A DNA stretch of 5,785 nucleotides from Thermotoga sp. (GCA_003641555.1 QNAT01000093.1:1-5785); one strand, 5' to 3'; shown: positions 1-5,597, counted from the first letter of the stretch. Notes: generated by a model not told the origin, from the letters alone. Program-made: numbers and translations.

Positions 1-1012
1 CAGGTTTTTGAAAGCCGTTCAAAAATTCAAAGTACATCAAGTTGAAGTAGTCGGGGTCCGAATCTACGATTATTTGGCCAGTTTCAAAACCATCAGAATT
101 CATTGCATATCCATTGAGATCCATTCCAAAATTGGCCCTCATAGAATTTGTGTAAACTGAACCATGTACAGGAGCAAAAACAGGAGTATCACTATCATTA
201 CTTATTATTGCTTGATAAGTGTATTGAAACTGCTCATTCGTGTTGTCATCTCTAAAAAGCAGCCAATCAAGATATCTAATGTCTTTTGTCGAATAATCCT
301 TTGTGGGTTCCACCTCACTCCAGGAACTAAAATTAGTGTTCCAAGCAGTATTTAGGAATTCAAGAGATTTATACTTGACTTTTAGCCATTCTTGAAAATG
401 ATGAACAGCTGTTGGATTATAGTCTGCCCATACACCGGGATAAAATTGTTCTCCTCCCATAACCCAGTATTTTATTCTTTCTTCATCGGCATACTTTTCA
501 GTTGTTTTTTTGACATATTCCGTTGAACCATAAACAATTGGAGAAGCGTCAAAGGAAGGCCACGAAGATGTAATGGAGCTTCCAACCTTGATTGGCATGT
601 TGTTCCTATCTTGCATTATAATCTGTGGAAAATAGGTGAAAAACCAGGAAGGGTATATCGGAAAATAAGGCTGATTTCTCGCACCTATGTGAACCACACC
701 CATGAAATTGTTTTTCCCTATATCGTTTATAAAGTCCTTCATTCTGGGAGAAACTTTTCCACCTATTCTAATCGGGCTTGACTGATCCACAACAGGAGTC
801 CATGGCAGATCTGCTGTTGCTGTATTCGCCCCCATTTTGGCTTGTTCCACAATTTCTGCTTCTGTTTCATACATCCAGAAGCCAATCAATTCGGCGGGCC
901 TTGACACATATTTTCTATATATTGGATCAAGCAAAATCGAAGCTGCCATGACGTAAAGCCCGATGGTAGTAACCGAAATAATAATAAGAATATTCCTTCT
1001 AAAACTTTTCAA
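1..1012 (-). CDS. GH42-like glycoside hydrolase, N-terminal 337 residues, exported or membrane-anchored (cut by left window edge)
   Basis: The gene reads leftward from a TTG codon at 1012-1010 and stays open to the window edge, giving 337 residues. Residues 1-6 (MKSFRR) are basic and about 8-28 are hydrophobic, so it has a signal peptide or N-terminal membrane anchor; catalysis would be outside the cytoplasm. The rest resembles the TIM-barrel half of GH42 beta-galactosidase-type enzymes (clan GH-A): PSWFFTYFP at 121-129, then WVMGGEQF at 183-190, and FQEWLKVKY...LNTAWNTNFSSW at 206-231, which matches the family pattern of a WLK-KY-LN-AW block after the acid/base glutamate. E188 is the candidate acid/base. 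The residue before it is Gly instead of the Asn usual in clan GH-A. The nucleophile would lie beyond the edge. An in-frame TGA at 1021-1019 excludes an earlier start, and the next in-frame ATG (residue 22) would destroy the signal segment. It follows the transporter genes on the same strand, suggesting it supplies their substrate. Family call is by eye; activity is unproven. Confidence 0.8.
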   Translation of the reverse strand, partial: MKSFRRNILIIISVTTIGLYVMAASILLDPIYRKYVSRPAELIGFWMYETEAEIVEQAKMGANTATADLPWTPVVDQSSPIRIGGKVSPRMKDFINDIGKNNFMGVVHIGARNQPYFPIYPSWFFTYFPQIIMQDRNNMPIKVGSSITSSWPSFDASPIVYGSTEYVKKTTEKYADEERIKYWVMGGEQFYPGVWADYNPTAVHHFQEWLKVKYKSLEFLNTAWNTNFSSWSEVEPTKDYSTKDIRYLDWLLFRDDNTNEQFQYTYQAIISNDSDTPVFAPVHGSVYTNSMRANFGMDLNGYAMNSDGFETGQIIVDSDPDYFNLMYFEFLNGFQKP

Positions 1013-1018
1013 AACACA

Positions 1019-1024
1019 TCACCT
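1019..1024 (-). promoter_or_regulatory. Ribosome binding site AGGTGA that fixes the TTG start of the hydrolase
   Basis: AGGTGA (minus strand, 1024 to 1019) sits 6 bases before the TTG at 1012, a normal Shine-Dalgarno distance. With the in-frame TGA at 1021-1019 it makes TTG the best start. An ATG at 1019-1017 lies in another frame and meets a stop after two more codons. Confidence 0.65.
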
Positions 1025-1122
1025 ACTTGCTTAGTTTTAAGATATAACCTGGCTCGTTATAGGTGGACACCCTGATAAAATCAAAGTGATAAGAATCTGA
1101 ATAGTTAATACAGTTTTTTCAT
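1023..1122 (-). pseudogene. Possible gene remnant: lipoprotein-like 5' end overlapping a C-terminal-like 3' tail in another frame
   Basis: Just after the permease stop there is AAAGGCGG, 7 bases of spacer and an ATG at 1122. Read literally the ATG gives only MKKLY and a stop. If the A6 run after the ATG had one more A, the frame would read MKKTVLTIQILITLILSGC, a textbook lipoprotein signal peptide ending in an LSGC lipobox, then nine more residues and a TAA at 1039-1037. In the third frame, 1118-1023 is open for 31 codons and reads like a natural C-terminus (for example HFDFIRVSTYNEPGYILKLSK), with its TAG 10 bases before the hydrolase TTG, as expected for adjacent operon genes. One explanation is a gene between permease and hydrolase that lost its middle and kept both ends. 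Chance overlap of frames remains possible. No homolog was searched. Confidence 0.35.
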
Positions 1123-1140
1123 TGTCTATCCGCCTTTTTG

Positions 1141-1962
1141 CTATTTTCTCACTCCCGCGAATGAATAAGCCTCGATGATATATCTTTGTGCGATTATGTA
1201 CATGACAATCAGGGGGATAATAGATATTGCGGTTGCTGCCATGAGTTCGGGCCAGCTTGTCGAATAGGAACCCATAAACCTGTAAAGCCCCAACGGCACT
1301 GTCGCTTTATCCAAATCGGTAAGGAAAACGAGTGGTCCAATAAAATTACCCCAGCTTCCTATAAATGCAAGAACCCCCAACGTTGCCAATATTGATTTGC
1401 TGCTCGGTAAAGCGACATGAATCAAAAACTTTGGGACATTACAGCCATCTATTTTTGCTGCGTCTTCCAGCTCTGTAGGAAATACCAAAAAGTACTGCCT
1501 CATAAGGAAAATACCGAAAGGACTTGCTAGACCAGGGATTATAAGTGACCAATGAGTATTTATCAGGTTGAATTTTGCCATAATACTGTAAAGCGGTATA
1601 AGTGTTACCTGCCCGGGGATCATAAGTGTTCCCAAAACTATATAAAAAATCAGATTTCTCATTGGAAACTTCAATCTGGCAAAGGCATATCCAGCGAAAA
1701 AAGAGGTAATAATCTGGCCCAGTGATACTAGAAAAGCTATCTTGAAACTATTCCACATAAATAGGAAAAACGGAACTTTCGAAACAGCCTCTCTGTAGCT
1801 TTCCCATCTCCATTCTTCCGGGAAAAAACGTAACTTTTCACTGAATATTTTCAATGGATCTGAGACCGATGTAGTAAACATCCAGAAAAAGGGTAACAGG
1901 ATGATGATTCCAAAGACAATGAGAATGGTGTTTTTCCATATGTTCTTTTTCCAAAGTTTCAT
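1141..1962 (-). CDS. ABC sugar transporter permease, MalG/UgpE-like (CUT1 family)
   Basis: This 273-residue inner-membrane protein is one of the two membrane subunits of a carbohydrate importer. About six hydrophobic spans are visible, near residues 12-33, 73-95, 103-128, 136-158, 188-212 and 241-263. The cytoplasmic EAA loop that docks onto the ATPase is clear at about 164-186: ELEDAAKIDGC...HVALP, with the conserved Gly at 173 and the final LP. The C-terminus (RYIIEAYSFAGVRK) is typical of the MalG/UgpE branch, including its usual AG-VK-like ending. Length is normal. The ATG at 1962 follows GAGGGGG at 1976-1970 with a 7-base spacer; this site overlaps the stop codon of the upstream permease, 12 bases away, so the two are probably translationally coupled. 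Substrate specificity cannot be read from this subunit. Confidence 0.95.
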   Translation of the reverse strand: MKLWKKNIWKNTILIVFGIIILLPFFWMFTTSVSDPLKIFSEKLRFFPEEWRWESYREAVSKVPFFLFMWNSFKIAFLVSLGQIITSFFAGYAFARLKFPMRNLIFYIVLGTLMIPGQVTLIPLYSIMAKFNLINTHWSLIIPGLASPFGIFLMRQYFLVFPTELEDAAKIDGCNVPKFLIHVALPSSKSILATLGVLAFIGSWGNFIGPLVFLTDLDKATVPLGLYRFMGSYSTSWPELMAATAISIIPLIVMYIIAQRYIIEAYSFAGVRK

Positions 1963-1969
1963 CTTCCTG

Positions 1970-1977
1970 CCCCCTCA
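1970..1977 (-). promoter_or_regulatory. Ribosome binding site overlapping the upstream permease stop codon
   Basis: On the minus strand TGA (1977-1975) runs directly into GAGGGGG (1976-1970), so the stop of the first permease is part of the ribosome binding site of the second. This geometry favours translational coupling and equal amounts of the two permease subunits. Confidence 0.7.
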
Positions 1978-2856
1978 ATAATTGGTGATCCTCTGACTGA
2001 TCTTGAGTTGCACAATACTTACAATGAAAATGACCACAAAGAGCAGCGCTGCAGCTGCGGAAGCATAACCCATTTCAAAAGATCTAAACGCCTTTTCATA
2101 GATAAACTGCACAATTGAAGCCGAACTTCTGCCCGGTCCACCACCTGTGAGAACCATGACAAGATCAAAGATTTGAAATGAAGCTATGACAGACATTATA
2201 GTTACAACTACAATGCTCTGGGAAAGCAGAGGAAGAGTTATTCTAAAAAACATCTTCATTCCCCCGGCACCATCAAGCTTCGCGGCTTCATAAACTTCTC
2301 CGGGAATATTCTGCATTCCTGCCAGGAGAATTATTGTACTCCCCCCAAATCCCTGCCAGATACCCGTGATGATCACAGGTATTTTTGACCACTCATAGGA
2401 AGTAAGCCAGGGTATCGGTTTAATACCTAAAAGGCCAAGAAAATGGTTCATAAGTCCATATTTCACGTTGAATATCCAGATCCAAACAGCTCCAATAGAT
2501 ATCATTGGAAGAATAACAGGAACAAAATATATGGATCTGTACAAAGGAGCTAATTTCAACGTTCTATCGTTTAAAAGCGAAGCTAAAAAGAGAGCTACAA
2601 ACAACCCAACAGGAACGCCAATGAGGTAGAACAAGGTGTTTTTGACAACTTGCCAGAAGTCTTCGTCGGCAAAAAGCTCTTTGAAATTTTCAAGTCCTAT
2701 AAAATATGGCGGGTGAAACAAACTGTAATCCGTGAAGCTGTAATATATGGCGTATCCCACAGGCACTAACGCAAAAATGGCTATTATGGATATAGCTGGT
2801 GCTATAAGGAAATACCCCCACATAACTTCGCTTTTTTTCCATTTCTTTTTTCCCAT
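1975..2856 (-). CDS. ABC sugar transporter permease, MalF/UgpA-like (CUT1 family)
   Basis: This 293-residue membrane protein should pair with the other permease to form the transport channel. A basic N-terminus (MGKKKWKKSE) precedes hydrophobic spans near 12-40, 73-98, 106-130, 159-180, 208-236 and 262-285. The ATPase-docking EAA loop lies at about 187-209: EVYEAAKLDGAGG...RITLP. The segment LTGGGPGRSSASIVQFIYEKAF at about 236-257 is a hallmark of the UgpA/LacF type, placing it in the CUT1 group. Length matches UgpA/LacF-type subunits; E. coli MalF is much longer because of an extra periplasmic domain. The ATG at 2856 follows AGGGAG (2870-2865) with 8 bases of spacer. The gene starts 26 bases after the binding-protein stop, giving the usual CUT1 order of binding protein, MalF-like, MalG-like. 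Confidence 0.95.
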   Translation of the reverse strand: MGKKKWKKSEVMWGYFLIAPAISIIAIFALVPVGYAIYYSFTDYSLFHPPYFIGLENFKELFADEDFWQVVKNTLFYLIGVPVGLFVALFLASLLNDRTLKLAPLYRSIYFVPVILPMISIGAVWIWIFNVKYGLMNHFLGLLGIKPIPWLTSYEWSKIPVIITGIWQGFGGSTIILLAGMQNIPGEVYEAAKLDGAGGMKMFFRITLPLLSQSIVVVTIMSVIASFQIFDLVMVLTGGGPGRSSASIVQFIYEKAFRSFEMGYASAAAALLFVVIFIVSIVQLKISQRITNY

Positions 2857-2882
2857 ATAAAAAGCTCCCTTTTAATATCAGA

Positions 2883-4154
2883 TCAGAATCCTAGCCTCTT
2901 CCAGCTTCGGTCAAGCATCTTTTGAAGTTCTTTATCAGCAGCTTTCAAACCATCTTCTACGGTTCTCAGGCCTATAAAAATCTCATTTAAATACCTATCG
3001 ACTATTTGATACATCATCGCAAATGATGGTGTTCTTGGTGGTACTTGCCCATAATTCTTGGCTTCATCCAAAAATAATTGATCGTTTTTTGGTAAAACAT
3101 CTGGCGTTATGAAATTATCAGATTCTGCCACCTTTCTGTTCGCCGGAACTACTAACGCATCCGAGCCACCCCATATCTTTTGCCCTTCTTCACTGGTCAG
3201 GAAAGCTATCCATCTGAAGGCTTCTTCAGGGTACTTGCTTTGAGCAGATATACCAAAACCGGATGAATACATAACTGTTACGCGCTTCTTGTTGTAAGGA
3301 ATGGGAGCAACACCCCATTCGAAATCCTTAATCTGCAAATATATTGGAGTTGCCCACCTGCCTTGAAAGATCATTGCAAATTTTTTCTGAGCAAAACCGT
3401 TTATCCATCCGTAAGTGTTTGCTTCATCAAGAGGGGGAGCGACTTTGTATTTATGAATTAGATCATAGGCAAATTGGAAAGCTTCGATCGTATTTGGATC
3501 GAGCAATCTTGATTTTCTTCCGTCTTCAGTTAGTATGTTTGCATCATTGGTGAAAAGAAGCGGCAGGTAAAGAGCATCCCATGGAACCATAAAAACACCA
3601 TACTGGTCAATTTCGCCATCACCATCGGTGTCTTTAGTTAGTGCTTTACAGATCTTAAGAAAATCATCCCATGTCCAATCACTGGAAGGATATTCAAGAC
3701 CAGCTTCATCAAACATTGCTTTGTTGTAATATGTGACTACCGGCGTGAATTCTCTTGGAAGTGCATATATCTTTCCATTGTATTTGTACATCTCAAGCAA
3801 GTTTGGGTAAAAGTCCTCAAGATTCAGACTGAATTTTTTTATTAGGCTGTCAAGAGGAAGATAATAATTGCCCATAGCGAGATACATGAAGGATACTTCT
3901 CTGATAGTTTGAACATCAGGGGCATTGCCAGCAACTGCCTCAATCATGAGCTTCTGCTCATATTCATTACCTGGAATATGTTCAAGTATAATTTCTATGT
4001 CCGGGTTCTGAGCCTCAAAAGTTTCTTTTAGCAATTTAACTTTATCTATTTCTGCTTGGCTCCCCCAGAAAGAGAACTTAATCGGAACTTTTGCCACAAC
4101 CATGATTGAAAGCAAAAGAACAACAAAAAGCATAACAATCCTTTTTCCTTTCAT
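2883..4154 (-). CDS. Sugar ABC transporter substrate-binding protein (extracellular solute-binding protein family 1)
   Basis: This 423-residue exported protein captures a carbohydrate in the periplasm and delivers it to the permease pair. Residues 1-21 form a signal peptide: basic MKGKR, a hydrophobic core, then VVA followed by Lys as the likely cleavage site. There is no lipobox cysteine, so it would be soluble, as is common in Thermotogota and unlike Firmicutes homologs. The mature protein opens with the family-1 pattern IKFSFWGS...LKETFEAQNPDIEI, continues with AGNAPDV (75-81) and YALPREFTPVVTYYNKAMFDEAGL (about 130-153), and carries the acidic loop DTDGDGEID at 175-183, a common Ca-binding-like element of these proteins. 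Aromatics such as W160, W162, W192, W250, W267 and W280 could line a sugar pocket. AGGAGG at 4167-4162 with a 7-base spacer supports the ATG at 4154. It is the first gene after the 4170-4181 operator. The ligand is unknown; an oligosaccharide or beta-galactoside is a guess from the neighbouring hydrolase. Confidence 0.95.
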   Translation of the reverse strand: MKGKRIVMLFVVLLLSIMVVAKVPIKFSFWGSQAEIDKVKLLKETFEAQNPDIEIILEHIPGNEYEQKLMIEAVAGNAPDVQTIREVSFMYLAMGNYYLPLDSLIKKFSLNLEDFYPNLLEMYKYNGKIYALPREFTPVVTYYNKAMFDEAGLEYPSSDWTWDDFLKICKALTKDTDGDGEIDQYGVFMVPWDALYLPLLFTNDANILTEDGRKSRLLDPNTIEAFQFAYDLIHKYKVAPPLDEANTYGWINGFAQKKFAMIFQGRWATPIYLQIKDFEWGVAPIPYNKKRVTVMYSSGFGISAQSKYPEEAFRWIAFLTSEEGQKIWGGSDALVVPANRKVAESDNFITPDVLPKNDQLFLDEAKNYGQVPPRTPSFAMMYQIVDRYLNEIFIGLRTVEDGLKAADKELQKMLDRSWKRLGF

Positions 4155-4169
4155 TTTTACCCCTCCTAT

Positions 4170-4181
4170 GAAAACGTTTTC
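4170..4181. promoter_or_regulatory. LacI-family operator upstream of the transporter operon
   Basis: GAAAACGTTTTC is a perfect 12-bp palindrome with the central CG pair typical of LacI-family operators. It lies 15 bases before the binding-protein start and only two bases before its ribosome binding site. It is identical to the site upstream of the repressor gene, and the shared word extends to 14 bases (ATGAAAACGTTTTC). A bound repressor would sit at or just after the promoter. The match to its regulator is inferred from position and symmetry. Confidence 0.85.
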
Positions 4182-4231
4182 TTATAAAATCACATCCCTT
4201 AATTATCCTCTATCCTTAGAGATACTGTCTG
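4181..4231 (-). promoter_or_regulatory. Candidate promoter region of the transporter operon
   Basis: The 80-base gap after the repressor stop holds two possible -10 boxes on the minus strand. GATAAT at 4207-4202 has CAGACA at 4231-4226, 18 bases upstream, as a partial -35. TATAAG at 4186-4181 abuts the operator but lacks a good -35. With the first, the operator would lie just downstream of the transcription start; with the second it would cover it. Either allows repression. No clear terminator separates the repressor from the transporter, so some readthrough is possible. Confidence 0.4.
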
Positions 4232-4234
4232 TAC

Positions 4235-5221
4235 TTATCTAACCCTTGTTGAATCTCTTACTACCAGGGATACCGGAAGTATTTTCGATACGAGCTTTTC
4301 ACTGCCGTATTCGATATGGCCAAGTAACAACCTTGCTCCTTCTCTGCCAAGCTCGTAGTTTGGTTGATGAACAGTAGTAAGCGGGGGATTGTAATGAGCT
4401 GCGTAGAAAATATCATCAAATCCTGTTACAGACACATCTTCTGGAATCTTTATGCCTTTCTTTTTCAAAGCATCAATAACACCAAAAGCTATAAGATCGT
4501 TACCACAGACAACCGCATCTGGCGTTTTCTCCTTACCTAAAATCGGCAGAATATTTTCCATCGCCCATTTGTAACTGTATTCACCTGTGTAGCATTTAAT
4601 AGCAATATCTGAATGATCATTGGCAAAGTTTAGAACAGCACGTTTTCTCTCTTGAGAGCTTTTGACATGTTCCGGCCCGCCAAGGTAAATGAAATTTCGG
4701 TGATTGGTTGAATAAAGGTACTCCATCATCTTAAACATGCCAGCATAGTTATTAATAACTACTGAAGAAAATCGTTTATCATCTATTCTGTCCAGAAATA
4801 CTGCTGGGATTTTGTTCTTGCAAATAGTTTCAACAGCTTCTGTTTCCTGACCAGAACCCATGAATATAACTCCATCTACTCTTTTGGAGACCATTGTTTT
4901 TACGGCATCGATCTCCTCTTTTATTTCTTGATCGGTATTTATGATTATCAAAGATATCCCCGCTTTTCTTAGCTCTTCTTCCGCTCCGCGTACAGTTGCA
5001 GCAAAAAAAGGATTGGCAACATCCGGAACTATCATACCAACTGAAAAAGTTTTTTTGAGCCTAAGCCCGCGTGCAAGATAGTCCGGACTGTATCCCAAAT
5101 CGATTATTGCCTGAAGAACCTTTTCCTTAAGTTCTTCAGAAACAAAAGCAGTTCCATTTATCACCCTTGAAACCGTTGATATTGACACACCGGCTTTTTG
5201 CGCTACATCCTTTATATTCAT
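4235..5221 (-). CDS. LacI-family transcriptional repressor, probable local sugar regulator
   Basis: A 328-residue DNA-binding regulator. Residues 1-24 are a standard LacI helix-turn-helix (MNIKDVAQKAGVS...STVSRVINGT). The hinge helix follows at about 44-57 (YSPDYLARGLRLKK). The remainder is a periplasmic-binding-protein-like sensor domain: VGMIVPDVANPFF (61-73), VDGVIF (115-120), FLDR (142-145), CGNDLIAFGV (239-248), VTGFDD (265-270) and PPLTTVHQP (279-287), ending near RDSTRVR. All domains are full length. The frame also has an ATG at 5233, adding MVVF, but that start has no ribosome binding site at a useful distance (AGG lies 15 bases away), while the ATG at 5221 has GGTGG five bases upstream and matches the usual family N-terminus, so I prefer 5221. 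Twin palindromes before this gene and before the transporter suggest autoregulation and control of the sugar genes. The effector is probably a sugar but cannot be named. Confidence 0.95.
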   Translation of the reverse strand: MNIKDVAQKAGVSISTVSRVINGTAFVSEELKEKVLQAIIDLGYSPDYLARGLRLKKTFSVGMIVPDVANPFFAATVRGAEEELRKAGISLIIINTDQEIKEEIDAVKTMVSKRVDGVIFMGSGQETEAVETICKNKIPAVFLDRIDDKRFSSVVINNYAGMFKMMEYLYSTNHRNFIYLGGPEHVKSSQERKRAVLNFANDHSDIAIKCYTGEYSYKWAMENILPILGKEKTPDAVVCGNDLIAFGVIDALKKKGIKIPEDVSVTGFDDIFYAAHYNPPLTTVHQPNYELGREGARLLLGHIEYGSEKLVSKILPVSLVVRDSTRVR

Positions 5222-5226
5222 AAAAA

Positions 5227-5231
5227 CCACC
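5227..5231 (-). promoter_or_regulatory. Ribosome binding site GGTGG deciding the repressor start
   Basis: GGTGG on the minus strand is followed by five T residues and the ATG at 5221. It is an imperfect Shine-Dalgarno, but better placed than anything before the in-frame ATG at 5233. A weak site fits a protein needed in small amounts. Confidence 0.45.
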
Positions 5232-5237
5232 ATTCAT

Positions 5238-5249
5238 GAAAACGTTTTC
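5238..5249. promoter_or_regulatory. LacI-family operator upstream of the repressor gene
   Basis: This is a second copy of the perfect palindrome GAAAACGTTTTC, 16 bases before the preferred repressor start. It begins three bases after the candidate -10 box, so it would cover the transcription start. That is a classic position for autorepression. Confidence 0.85.
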
Positions 5250-5252
5250 CTA

Positions 5253-5282
5253 ATTGTATAATCATTTACTTATTAAAAACAA
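5253..5282 (-). promoter_or_regulatory. Candidate promoter of the repressor gene
   Basis: On the minus strand TACAAT at 5258-5253 differs from the -10 consensus at one base. TTGTTT at 5282-5277 is a weak -35 with 18 bases between; reading the -10 as TATACA at 5260-5255 gives 16. The start of transcription would fall within the 5238-5249 operator. Confidence 0.45.
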
Positions 5283-5453
5283 ATTGAATTAACACCATTT
5301 ATCATTGAATATAGGAGCTGCTGGACATTTAGTGAGTTTTATGCACGATTTTCATGATTTCACGTTGAATAGCAAATTTTTACTTCCGCTCTCACGAATC
5401 ATTTAATGATCCATCAACAGCTTTAAGTAGATGTGAATTCTTTTGAGATTGAT
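5283..5453. other. AT-rich intergenic stretch with no recognised gene
   Basis: All frames on both strands are broken by stops or lack a start with a ribosome binding site. The only distinct element seen is a 13-base inverted repeat at 5398-5410 (ATCATT, one T, AATGAT). Confidence 0.6.
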
Positions 5454-5519
5454 ATGAACTCCTGCGGACAGAGTTGTCCTGAACCATTATGTGGTTGCTT
5501 CGAACTGCTTTGCAGCTAA
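5454..5519 (+). CDS. Possible 21-residue cysteine-rich microprotein (weak candidate)
   Basis: An ATG at 5454 opens 21 codons ending at TAA 5517-5519, ten bases before the terminator hairpin. Cysteines are at residues 4, 8, 13, 15 and 20, including a CGC pair, and the rest is small and acidic (NSCGQSCPEPL). A faint ribosome site, GAG at 5445-5447, is six bases upstream. It shares its DNA with the stem-loops of the small-RNA candidate. The short length and weak start make chance a real possibility; I recognise no family. Confidence 0.15.
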   Translation: MNSCGQSCPEPLCGCFELLCS

Positions 5520-5561
5520 AAAACCGGCATTCTGGAAATGTTCTATCCAGAATCTTTTTTT
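5464..5561 (+). ncRNA. Candidate small structured RNA ending in an intrinsic terminator
   Basis: On the plus strand a run of short perfect stem-loops ends in a terminator: GGACA/TGTCC with a GAGT loop (5466-5479), AACCA/TGGTT with a TTATG loop (5482-5496), CTGC/GCAG with a TTT loop (5505-5515), and ATTCTGGA/TCCAGAAT followed by seven T residues (5529-5561). The strand is opposite to every gene in the window, and no plus-strand protein gene explains the terminator. A small RNA is one answer; the end of a transcript with a decayed gene is another. The first three stems are only 4-5 bp and could be chance. I found no convincing plus-strand promoter and recognise no RNA family. Confidence 0.3.
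5529..5561 (+). terminator. Intrinsic terminator, plus strand (possibly bidirectional)
   Basis: An 8-bp perfect stem ATTCTGGA/TCCAGAAT (5529-5536 and 5546-5553) with a 9-base loop is followed by C and seven T residues at 5555-5561. An A6 run at 5518-5523 lies upstream, so on the minus strand the same hairpin is followed after five bases by T6. It may therefore also stop minus-strand transcription coming from the right, insulating the repressor promoter. Confidence 0.7.
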
Positions 5562-5570
5562 GACAAATAT

Positions 5571-5597
5571 AGGAAAAATAGGGACAGACTCTTTTTT
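5571..5597. repeat. GGGACAGAC motif with T-tract, possible dispersed repeat
   Basis: AGGAAAAATAGGGACAGAC followed by TC and a T6 run has the look of short dispersed motifs (GGGACAGA followed by T-rich sequence) that I recall near IS200-like REP-associated transposases in many bacteria. Only one full copy is in the window, though GGACAGA recurs at 5466-5472. Repeat status is from memory and untested. Confidence 0.25.

Noticed and set aside
164..355. Plus-strand open frame of 63 codons
   Set aside because: It lies antisense inside the hydrolase gene, has no recognisable domain, and the minus-strand frame fits a known family.
1062..1071. Short inverted repeat GGTG-GA-CACC in the gap before the hydrolase
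   Set aside because: Only four base pairs; unlike the LacI operators, and it falls within the possible gene remnant.
1186..1395. Plus-strand open frame of 69 codons
   Set aside because: Antisense shadow of the MalG-like permease, whose membrane spans and EAA loop are clear.
3344..3553. Plus-strand open frame of 69 codons
   Set aside because: Antisense shadow of the substrate-binding protein.
4203..4222. Imperfect hairpin (ATCTCTA pairing with TAGAGGAT, one bulge) after the repressor stop
   Set aside because: Short, bulged and not followed by a T-tract, so not convincing as a terminator.
5493..5515. TTCGAAC preceded by GGTTGC, resembling a tRNA T-loop
   Set aside because: The flanking bases do not form a T-stem, and no acceptor, D or anticodon arm can be built around it.
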